Assembly (NCBI GenBank): GCA_032907565.1
Contig: JAJJPK010000061.1
Location: 1-64,000 of the forward strand
Reading direction: 5' to 3'
Length of the DNA stretch: 64,000 nt
Source of the DNA: ZC4RG29 sp032907565
GTDB lineage: Bacteria > Bacteroidota > Bacteroidia > Cytophagales > Cyclobacteriaceae
Part shown: positions 51,164-58,267 of the stretch, in pieces
Layout: the number at the start of each line of letters is the position of its first letter
Position numbering within the stretch: the first letter of the stretch is position 1
Notes under the pieces: model-generated
Databases searched by the model: none
What the model was told of the DNA's origin: nothing
What the model saw: only the letters and a program-made list of their open reading frames with translations
Position numbers and translations under genes: made by a program

Positions 51164-51676
51164 ATGAAACGGATTTATAAGGGGCTTCTTCTTGCAGTAT
51201 TGCTTTCGAGTGGCAACGTTTTTGCCCAACAGAAACCGATGCACGAAGTGTACTCCATGATGGTATTTAATTTCATGAAGTACATACAGTGGCCGGGCGA
51301 GGGCTCGGGCGAATTCGTGATCGGAATAGCAGGTAACGATGAAATGCTCGAAACAATGAGTGCCTGGTATACGGGACGCAAGATGGGAACGAAGACATGT
51401 GTGATCCGGAGGATTGAAAAAGCCTCCGACGTGGAAGGTTGCCAGGTAGTGTTCCTGGATAGATCACGAAGTGGAGACTTCGATGCTATTCAAAGCAAGG
51501 TACGAGGAAAGAGTACACTGCTTATTACAGATAAGAATGGATTGGGACAGCGCGGCAGCGCAATAAACTTCAAGGTTGTGGACAGCAAACTAAGGTTCGA
51601 GCTGAATCAAAGAGCGCTCGAAAACGCAAACCTCAAAGTTGCCAGCGCGTTGGCTTCAATGGCGATCTTGATTTAA
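51164..51676 (+). CDS. DUF4154 (YfiR-type) periplasmic protein, copy 1
   Basis: A 170-residue protein from the ATG at 51164, with a signal peptide (MKRIYKGLLLAVLLSSGNVFA). The YfiR/DUF4154 domain includes MMVFNFMKYIQWPGEGSGEFVIGIAG and the C-terminal LLITDKNGLGQRGSAINFKVVDSKLRFELNQRALENANLKVASALASMAILI. In Pseudomonas YfiR restrains the diguanylate cyclase YfiN; in Bacteroidota its target is unknown. It has a terminator of its own and a paralogue directly downstream. Confidence 0.92.
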   Translation: MKRIYKGLLLAVLLSSGNVFAQQKPMHEVYSMMVFNFMKYIQWPGEGSGEFVIGIAGNDEMLETMSAWYTGRKMGTKTCVIRRIEKASDVEGCQVVFLDRSRSGDFDAIQSKVRGKSTLLITDKNGLGQRGSAINFKVVDSKLRFELNQRALENANLKVASALASMAILI

Positions 51677-51693
51677 TGGGTTGTTTGGAAAAT

Positions 51694-51722
51694 CCCCCGG
51701 CCTCGTTGCTGGGGGCTTTTTT
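51694..51722 (+). terminator. intrinsic terminator between the two DUF4154 genes
   Basis: CCCCCGGC pairs with GCTGGGGG (8 bp, one wobble) with a 6-nt loop, followed by C and six T's. Confidence 0.85.
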
Positions 51723-51766
51723 CTCTTACCCATTTGTGTGATGTGAATATATCTAACCGTTGACCT

Positions 51767-52279
51767 ATGAAAAGGATTTTCTTACTTGTCATGATTTCTC
51801 TGCTGGGGCTGGCATCGGTTTTCGCACAGAACAGGCCGACACACGAAATCCATGCGGCAATGTTGTACAACTTCATTAAGTATGTGCAATGGCCGGATGA
51901 AGGATCGGCCGGCGATTTCGTCGTTGGCGTGATTGGTGAAGACGACGTCTATAACACCCTCAAGCAATGGTATGACGGGAAGCCGAAGGGTTCCAAGAAA
52001 TACGTGATCAAGAAACTCAGCTCAGGTAGTGAAGCAGCGACCTGCCACGTGGTGTACATCGGAAAATCCAAAAGCCGTGAACTCGAAAATGTGGTGGCGT
52101 CAACCGCGGGTAAGTCTGTACTTACAATAACCGATGGAAACGGTCTCGCGCAAAAGGGCAGCTGCATTAACTTCAAAGTTGTGGACGGCCGCCTGAAATT
52201 TGAGTTGAACCAGGAATCCGTTGCGACATCGAACCTCAAGGTTTCCGGCCAGCTAAGCAGTATGGCGATCCTGATCTGA
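51767..52279 (+). CDS. DUF4154 (YfiR-type) periplasmic protein, copy 2
   Basis: A 170-residue protein of the same length and layout as the preceding gene, with a signal peptide (MKRIFLLVMISLLGLASVFA) and a YfiR domain (MLYNFIKYVQWPDEGSAGDFVVGVIGEDDVYNTLKQWYDGK to SVLTITDGNGLAQKGSCINFKVVDGRLKFELNQESV). The two clearly derive from one tandem duplication, with conserved ends and diverged middle. No cyclase, kinase or outer-membrane partner is adjacent. Confidence 0.92.
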   Translation: MKRIFLLVMISLLGLASVFAQNRPTHEIHAAMLYNFIKYVQWPDEGSAGDFVVGVIGEDDVYNTLKQWYDGKPKGSKKYVIKKLSSGSEAATCHVVYIGKSKSRELENVVASTAGKSVLTITDGNGLAQKGSCINFKVVDGRLKFELNQESVATSNLKVSGQLSSMAILI

Positions 52280-52328
52280 TTTGTTTTTTCGGGCTACCTT
52301 GTGAAAAATTATTTATTTTTTAAAATGC

Positions 52329-52358
52329 TTGCCAGTTACATTAGGGACATTACATTTG
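52329..52358 (+). promoter_or_regulatory. promoter of the predicted intergenic RNA
   Basis: TTG (52329-52331), 19 nt, TACATTTG (52351-52358). Both box sequence and spacing match the ribosomal promoters in this window. Confidence 0.55.
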
Positions 52359-52363
52359 TCTTT

Positions 52364-52559
52364 GAAACTGAGCCCAAAATCAGAATCAATTTTATTATCT
52401 TGACGAAGGTTCTCTTGAACCTGGTCACCAACCTGCGAAGCACTCCTGTATTGGCCGAACTAGAGCCCGTACGGGTTAGAGCATAAGATATACGCGCGGG
52501 AGCACAGAGTTTTTATTTGAGAGGGTCTTTTCTCTGTGTTTCCCGTGCGTTGTTTTTTT
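52364..52559 (+). ncRNA. candidate small non-coding RNA (~195 nt)
   Basis: Predicted from a well-spaced promoter and a strong rho-independent terminator 135 nt later, with no convincing ORF between. A 6-bp hairpin (AGGTTC-TCTT-GAACCT) and a 10-bp palindrome (CCCGTACGGG) suggest internal structure. It does not match SRP RNA, tmRNA, RNase P or 6S RNA as I know them. The terminator could simply belong to the DUF4154 gene, so this is a hypothesis. Confidence 0.35.
52493..52559 (+). terminator. strong intrinsic terminator before aroA 3' end
   Basis: A 16-bp stem in three blocks (CGCGC/GTGCG, GGGA/TCCC, CACAGAG/CTCTGTG, with a small bulge), a 22-nt loop, then TTGTTTTTTT. The T-run is on the plus strand only, so it acts on rightward transcripts, not on aroA. 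Confidence 0.75.
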
Positions 52560-52612
52560 GTGATGTGTCAATACACACACCCCGACGCCCGGGAACTCCT
52601 CGCTGGGTTGAC

Positions 52613-53857
52613 TCAGGATTGTGAAACCGCAAATCCGGCGTCCTCCACATCCAGCCAAAATCCCGGGTAAGACTTTCGTACGACAAGGGGATTGATAATC
52701 GTCACGTTCATCCGCGTAGCAAGAGGTGCAAATGCCATCGCCATCCGGTGGTCTTCGTAGGTCTCAAAGGTTGCGCTGTCGGGAAGCGACAAAGAGGGGC
52801 GGAGCAGCCATCGGCTCCCCTGTTCCACCAACTCCGCACCGATCTTGCGGAGTTCCTGTTGCAAGGCAAAAATCCTGTCGGTCTCCTTGATCCTAAGGCT
52901 TTCCAGTCCGCTGAACGTTGCTTCGATTCCCTTGGCGGCACAGACTACGGCGACTGTCTGGCCGAGATCCGGGGAATGGGTAAAGTCCCAATTGAATGTA
53001 CTTACGCTTTCCCGGGGGATGAGCCGCAGCATGTCGCCCTCAGGCACCGCGCGGACGCCCAGCGCCTCCATAAGGTTGCGGACTACATGATCCCCCTGCA
53101 AGGAGTCTTCGTAAAGGCGGGGCAGGCGTATGTCGGCCTCGCGGGCCAGTGCTGCGAAAGCAAACCAGTAGCTCGCGCCTGACCAGTCGGATTCCACCGT
53201 AAGCTCGGTGGGTTGGTACGCCTGCGGCGCAACGCGAATAATATTATCAGAAACATCCACCTCAACCCCGAATTTTGCCATTAGGGCAACGGTCATGTCA
53301 ATGTACGGCCTGCTTCCAACCTTGCCTGTCAGTTCAAGCGTCAGTCCCTTCGGGAGGGAGGGCGCAACCATCAGAAGTGCGGAAATAAACTGGCTGCTCA
53401 CGTCACCCCGGATACTCAGCCGATCGACTTTCTGGCCGGAGAACCCGGCTGTTTCAATTGGGGGATACCCTTCGCGGTTGCGGTAGTGGATATCCGCACC
53501 CAGTGTTCGCAATGCGTCTACCAGGATCCCGATGGGGCGTTCCTGCATACGCGGGGTTCCCGTAAGGGTCTTCCGTATTCCGGTCACGGCGAAATAGGCC
53601 GTCAGAAAACGCATGGTGGTACCGGCGTCCTGCACGTCGATCAGTGGCGATTCCGAATCGATCAGTTCCCGCATCAGTCGGGTATCGTTGGCTTCGGAGA
53701 GGTGGTGCAAAACCGACTTGCCGCCGGCCAGCGCATTGAGAATCAACGCTCTGTTGCTGATACTCTTGGAGGCGGGCAGGTGCCTGACCTCCGTCCTCAC
53801 CTCTGCATTGGCTCGGATATGCAAGGCCGGTCCTGCATTTGTATTGGAATTGGTCAT
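52613..53857 (-). CDS. aroA: 3-phosphoshikimate 1-carboxyvinyltransferase (EPSP synthase)
   Basis: A 414-residue EPSP synthase of the shikimate pathway. PASKSISNRALILNALAGGKS near residue 28, DAGTTMRFLTAYFA near 76, QFISALLMVAPSL and the C-terminal TYEDHRMAMAFAPLA near 362 with the catalytic Arg/Lys region are present. Full length but somewhat divergent, as in many Bacteroidota. aroB is nearby on the same strand, separated by a small gene of opposite orientation. Confidence 0.96.
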   Translation of the reverse strand: MTNSNTNAGPALHIRANAEVRTEVRHLPASKSISNRALILNALAGGKSVLHHLSEANDTRLMRELIDSESPLIDVQDAGTTMRFLTAYFAVTGIRKTLTGTPRMQERPIGILVDALRTLGADIHYRNREGYPPIETAGFSGQKVDRLSIRGDVSSQFISALLMVAPSLPKGLTLELTGKVGSRPYIDMTVALMAKFGVEVDVSDNIIRVAPQAYQPTELTVESDWSGASYWFAFAALAREADIRLPRLYEDSLQGDHVVRNLMEALGVRAVPEGDMLRLIPRESVSTFNWDFTHSPDLGQTVAVVCAAKGIEATFSGLESLRIKETDRIFALQQELRKIGAELVEQGSRWLLRPSLSLPDSATFETYEDHRMAMAFAPLATRMNVTIINPLVVRKSYPGFWLDVEDAGFAVSQS

Positions 53858-53944
53858 AATCGAATAGGGCTCGAAATTAGTGTATGAACACAGATTTCTG
53901 CGATTTCGCGCAACATTTCTACCCGGAAACCGGTTATCATCATT

Positions 53945-54142
53945 ATGAACACGGCCAAAAAACTGGCAGTTGGATTGGGAATTGCGTCGGGGGCCCTGCT
54001 TACGGCTCTACTCATGTCGGGTGGAAGGGGCAGGAAGACCAGGAACTATCTCGTACGGAGCGCCCGCACACTAAGAAATCGGACAAAGGGCGAAACGATA
54101 CGAGCCTCCGTGGTGGATGAACCGGAAGTCCACTACATCTGA
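53945..54142 (+). CDS. small protein with one N-terminal membrane helix
   Basis: A 65-residue protein. A hydrophobic Gly/Ala-rich helix spans residues 7-25 (LAVGLGIASGALLTALLMSG), followed by a basic stretch (RGRKTRNYLVRSARTLRNRTKG), resembling the start of YtxH-type stress proteins. It lies between aroA and aroB on the opposite strand and overlaps the aroB 3' end by 10 nt. No known function. Confidence 0.65.
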   Translation: MNTAKKLAVGLGIASGALLTALLMSGGRGRKTRNYLVRSARTLRNRTKGETIRASVVDEPEVHYI

Positions 54143-55200
54143 GCTTCGTAGAATGACAGAGCATCACTCACGTCATCGACACTAATTTCCACATCCCAAA
54201 CGGCGCTGCCAATTCCTTTTAGCAGCACGCACAATATTCTATTATCCTTATTTTTCTTATCCTGACGCACCAACGTTGAAATGCGTTCGATCTGGGTGCG
54301 GGTAAGTTCAATCTTTCCGAACACAGCCCGGATATGGGCCATGATGGATTGTAACTCCTCTTCCGTCAGCATATTTTTTTGTCTTGCAATCCACCCTTCT
54401 GCCACCAATCCCACGGCGATGGCCTCGCCGTGCAGTATCCTTCTGGATTCCGAAAAGAAATGGCTCTCCAACGCGTGGCCTATCGTGTGCCCGGCGTTAA
54501 GCACTTTGCGGAGTCCTTTCTCACGCGGGTCTTCCGCCGTAACGCGTGCCTTAAAAGCTACCGAATGTCGGATCAACTCCTCCCAGTCCTGTTCATGAAG
54601 CGAACGGCCCGAGATCACATCCCACATGTTGCGATCTGAGATCAGGGTGTGTTTCACCACCTCCGCGTAACCGGACCGAAGTTCACTTTCGGGAAGTGTC
54701 GCAAGGAAACCGCTGAACAAAAGGGTGAGCGCAGGCTTTTGAAACACGCCGATGTGATTCTTGAAATCATTAAAGTCGATGCCAAGTTTTCCGCCAATAC
54801 TGGCATCAACAAGGGACAGAAGGGTGGTAGGCACCAGGATGAAATCGATTCCCCGCTTGTAGGTCGCAGCGCAAAATCCACCCATGTCGCCAAGAACGCC
54901 GCCCCCCAGGACAATGGCCACCGCGTGGCGGTCCAGGTGCAGGGCAGTCATGCGATCCCAGATTGTGACACATGTGTTAATGTTCTTCTGTTCCTCGCCC
55001 GGTGGAATAACGATCAGGTCGTGAGCGGGCAGACCTGCCGCGATAAGCGGATAACACAGCGTGTTTGTGTGTTCGTCGGCAAGTACAACTATGCGCGAAT
55101 ACCCGGCGTCCGAAAGAAATTGCGCCAGGTCCGACGAAGGGTCTTTCGTGAATCGGATATTGTCGCCATGCATGATCAATGGACTCCCGGTACGGTTCAT
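54133..55200 (-). CDS. aroB: 3-dehydroquinate synthase
   Basis: A 355-residue NAD- and metal-dependent enzyme converting DAHP to 3-dehydroquinate. Conserved blocks are PPGEEQKNINTCVTIWDRM near residue 60, AIVLGGGVLGDMGGFCAATYKRGI near 90, VPTTLLSLVDASIGGKLGID near 120, and the metal-binding GYAEVVKH and NAGHTIGHALE. Its ATG lies 62 nt from the divergent proline dehydrogenase. Confidence 0.97.
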   Translation of the reverse strand: MNRTGSPLIMHGDNIRFTKDPSSDLAQFLSDAGYSRIVVLADEHTNTLCYPLIAAGLPAHDLIVIPPGEEQKNINTCVTIWDRMTALHLDRHAVAIVLGGGVLGDMGGFCAATYKRGIDFILVPTTLLSLVDASIGGKLGIDFNDFKNHIGVFQKPALTLLFSGFLATLPESELRSGYAEVVKHTLISDRNMWDVISGRSLHEQDWEELIRHSVAFKARVTAEDPREKGLRKVLNAGHTIGHALESHFFSESRRILHGEAIAVGLVAEGWIARQKNMLTEEELQSIMAHIRAVFGKIELTRTQIERISTLVRQDKKNKDNRILCVLLKGIGSAVWDVEISVDDVSDALSFYEAQM

Positions 55201-55262
55201 TATTCACACCCGGAAGGGCCGAATATAGGGACAATCTCTATATTTACCCCATTGTTTATAGT

Positions 55263-56450
55263 ATGGATTCACCCCTGGAAGTCACATTCGAAGACACCAA
55301 AGTAGCATTCGCATATAAGTCGGATCAGGAGCTGAAGAAGGCGCGGTTCATTTTCTCGCTTGTAAACCATCCCTGGATTTCGGCGATTGCTGTTGCCTTT
55401 GTCCGATTCGCTCTGGCCATTCGCCTTCCGATAATCGGTATCATAAGGCGGACCGTGTTTCAGCACTTTTGTGGAGGAGAAAGTATCACGGCCGCGGAAA
55501 GCACCATCCTGCACCTTGCGAACTACGGCGTTAACACCATTCTCGACTACGCAGTGGAAGGGGAAGACCGGGAGGAAGACTTTGACCGGACAACTGATGA
55601 AATCCTGCGCACATTTCAGAAAGCCCGGGGTCGAAAGCAGATCCCGTTCTGTGTTTTTAAGATGACCGGCATCGCCGATGCACGGCTTCTCGAAAAAGTA
55701 CAAAGCGGCAAACCCGTCAGCGATGAAGAGATCCAGGCGCTGGAACGTGTTAAGCATCGCGTCGACCGCATTTGCGCCAAGGCATATGAATACGATGTAC
55801 CCGTTCTCATCGACGCCGAAGAGTCGTGGATACAGGACACGATCAATATGCTCTCTTTCGAAATGATGGAACGATACAACAAGGAGAACCCGATCGTGTT
55901 CATCACACTCCAGATGTATCTTATTGATGCAGCGAAGCGTCTGAAAGACATCTACCACATGGCGACGATGCATCAACTGTATCTCGGTGTCAAACTCGTC
56001 CGAGGAGCCTACATGGAAAAGGAGCGGGAACGCGCCGCCGAACTCGGCCTGCGGAGTCCTATACATCCCACGCGTGAAGCAACGGACGACGCGTTCAACA
56101 AAGCCCTCGCATTCTGCCTCGATCACAAGCAACGCATCTCCGTCATGTGCGGCTCGCACAACGAATACAGCAACTATTACCTCACCGTTCTGATGGCGAA
56201 ACACGGCATGCGGCCCAACGACGAGCGGGTTTGGTTTGCTCAACTTTACGGTATGAGCGATAACATCTCCTTCAATCTCGCGCGTATGGGCTACAACGTT
56301 GCGAAGTATGTACCCTATGGGCCCGTGCGGTCGGTGATGCCTTATCTTTTCCGGCGTGCGGAAGAGAATACGTCGGTATACGGGCAGAGCAGTCGCGAGT
56401 TGACACTGATCCGGAACGAACTCAGGCGTCGCAGAGGGGTGGCCACTTAA
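55263..56450 (+). CDS. proline dehydrogenase
   Basis: A 395-residue FAD-dependent TIM-barrel enzyme that oxidises proline to pyrroline-5-carboxylate. VFKMTGIADARLLEKVQ near residue 130, VPVLIDAEESWIQDTI near 180, LGVKLVRGAYMEKERERA near 241 and the C-terminal YGPVRSVMPYLFRRAEENTS are the conserved blocks. This is the stand-alone (not PutA) form. The ATG at 55263 is used; the frame opens 28 codons upstream inside the aroB start region. Confidence 0.95.
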   Translation: MDSPLEVTFEDTKVAFAYKSDQELKKARFIFSLVNHPWISAIAVAFVRFALAIRLPIIGIIRRTVFQHFCGGESITAAESTILHLANYGVNTILDYAVEGEDREEDFDRTTDEILRTFQKARGRKQIPFCVFKMTGIADARLLEKVQSGKPVSDEEIQALERVKHRVDRICAKAYEYDVPVLIDAEESWIQDTINMLSFEMMERYNKENPIVFITLQMYLIDAAKRLKDIYHMATMHQLYLGVKLVRGAYMEKERERAAELGLRSPIHPTREATDDAFNKALAFCLDHKQRISVMCGSHNEYSNYYLTVLMAKHGMRPNDERVWFAQLYGMSDNISFNLARMGYNVAKYVPYGPVRSVMPYLFRRAEENTSVYGQSSRELTLIRNELRRRRGVAT

Positions 56451-56505
56451 GTCGCATCACCGGCGGATATCCGGGCGTATTTTTCCGAGCGACCGTGATT
56501 TCCGT

Positions 56506-56513
56506 TATTTTTG
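56506..56513 (+). promoter_or_regulatory. TAnnTTTG box before lysS
   Basis: TATTTTTG, ending 17 nt before the lysS ATG. A T-rich rather than a clear TTG box lies about 20 nt upstream. Confidence 0.45.
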
Positions 56514-56530
56514 CCCGGAAATTGAAAACC

Positions 56531-58264
56531 ATGCAATTGAGCGAACAGGAGATCGTCCGCAGAAAAAGTCTGGAAGAGCTCATCCGGTTGGGCATCGACC
56601 CGTATCCGGCAGAACCCTTTCCAGTGAACGTTTCGGCCCGCGACATTCATCAGAATTACGAGCGAAGCAAAACCGATTACAAGGACGTCTCCATTGCAGG
56701 GCGCATCATGACCCGCCGTATCATGGGATCAGCGGCCTTTGCTGAACTGCAGGACGACACGGGACGGATCCAACTGTACCTTCGTCGGGACGACCTTTGC
56801 CCAGGGGAAGACAAGACCTTATACAATACGGTTTTTAAAAAGCTGCTGGACATCGGCGATATCATCGGCGTAACCGGATATGTGTTCACCACGCAGACGG
56901 GCGAAATATCGATCCATGTCACCTCGCTCAAGTTGCTGGCCAAATCGCTTCGGCCTCTTCCCATCGTAAAAGAGACGATGGACGAACACGGTAACGTGGT
57001 CCGGCACGACGAGTTTTCCGACCCGGAACAGCGCTACCGGATGCGCTACGTCGACCTCATCGTGAATCCGCATGTACGCGAAACGTTTATCAAGCGGACG
57101 CAACTCGTCAACTCCATGCGCGACTACCTGAATGGCAAGGGCTACCTGGAAGTGGAGACTCCTGTCCTTCAGCCATTGTACGGCGGTGCGGCTGCCCGGC
57201 CTTTTAAGACCCATCACAACGCGCTGGACATGACGCTGTACCTTCGCATTGCGAACGAACTCTACCTCAAGCGCCTCATTGTCGGAGGCTTCACAGGTGT
57301 GTACGAGTTCTCGAAGGACTTCCGTAACGAAGGCATGTCGCGCTTTCACAATCCGGAGTTCACCCAGGTGGAGTTGTACGTGGCCTACAAGGACTATTAC
57401 TGGATGATGGAACTCGTGGAGGAGATGATCGAAAAAGTGGCACTCGACCTCCATGGTAAAACAGAGGTGACGGTAGGAGAACATACGATCGATTTCAAAC
57501 GCCCCTGGAAGCGGTATACCATGTTCGGGGTTATTGAGCACTACGCCGGTGTCGACATTTCCGACATGGACGAGGCTGCCCTTCGCGACACGTGCGACAA
57601 ACTGAAAGTTCCCTACGACAATACGATGGGCAAGGGGAAACTCATCGACCAGATTTTTGGAGAGCTATGCGAACCGCATCTCATACAGCCCACATTCATT
57701 ATGGATTACCCGGTGGAGATGTCTCCGCTCGCCAAGAAGCACCGTAGCAAGCCGGGACTTGTCGAACGCTTCGAGGCGATCTGTAATGGCAAGGAGATCT
57801 GCAACGCATTTTCTGAGCTGAATGATCCGCTCGACCAGCGACGACGCTTTGAGGAACAACTCGAACTGGGCCTTCGCGGTGACGAAGAGGCCATGACCCT
57901 GGATGAGGACTTCCTCCGGGCACTCGAGTATGGCATGCCACCGACAGCCGGGCTGGGTGTTGGGATTGATCGGCTTACCATGATCATGACCAATTCTCCG
58001 TCCATCCAGGACGTGCTGTTTTTCCCTCAGATGAAACCCGAAAAGCCTGCGGGCGGATTTAACGAAAAGGAGTTCGTGGAGGCAGGTGTCCGCAGGGACT
58101 TGTTCCCGATTTTTCAGCGTCTGGGAATCAACAGCCTGAAGCAACTTCGGGAAAACAAGCCTTCGAAACTTTTCAACGACGTATGCGGAATGCGCAAGAA
58201 AATGAAGCTGGAGGACGTAGCCAATCCCACAAAGGAAGAAGTGGAAGGATGGTTTGCGGAATGA
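56531..58264 (+). CDS. lysS: lysyl-tRNA synthetase, class II
   Basis: A 577-residue enzyme. The OB-fold anticodon-binding domain covers about residues 50-150 (VSIAGRIMTRRIMGSAAFAELQDDTGRIQLYL), and the class II catalytic core shows motif 1 (LVNSMRDYLNGKGYLEVETPVLQPLYGGAAARPF), motif 2 (KDFRNEGMSRFHNPEFTQVELY) and motif 3 (GLGVGIDRLTMIM). About 70 extra C-terminal residues follow motif 3, as in other Bacteroidota. ATG at 56531. It stops 3 nt before the convergent LptD-like gene. Confidence 0.97.
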   Translation: MQLSEQEIVRRKSLEELIRLGIDPYPAEPFPVNVSARDIHQNYERSKTDYKDVSIAGRIMTRRIMGSAAFAELQDDTGRIQLYLRRDDLCPGEDKTLYNTVFKKLLDIGDIIGVTGYVFTTQTGEISIHVTSLKLLAKSLRPLPIVKETMDEHGNVVRHDEFSDPEQRYRMRYVDLIVNPHVRETFIKRTQLVNSMRDYLNGKGYLEVETPVLQPLYGGAAARPFKTHHNALDMTLYLRIANELYLKRLIVGGFTGVYEFSKDFRNEGMSRFHNPEFTQVELYVAYKDYYWMMELVEEMIEKVALDLHGKTEVTVGEHTIDFKRPWKRYTMFGVIEHYAGVDISDMDEAALRDTCDKLKVPYDNTMGKGKLIDQIFGELCEPHLIQPTFIMDYPVEMSPLAKKHRSKPGLVERFEAICNGKEICNAFSELNDPLDQRRRFEEQLELGLRGDEEAMTLDEDFLRALEYGMPPTAGLGVGIDRLTMIMTNSPSIQDVLFFPQMKPEKPAGGFNEKEFVEAGVRRDLFPIFQRLGINSLKQLRENKPSKLFNDVCGMRKKMKLEDVANPTKEEVEGWFAE

Positions 58265-58267
58265 ATA

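Larger units (their letters stand above)
52280..52612. other. 333-bp intergenic region holding a predicted transcription unit
   Basis: Between the second DUF4154 gene and the convergent aroA. It holds an AT-rich stretch, a good promoter (52329-52358), a small hairpin (AGGTTC / GAACCT), the palindrome CCCGTACGGG, and a strong terminator (52493-52559). A short open frame of 53 codons (52325-52486) passes through the promoter and has no recognisable motif. Confidence 0.6.
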
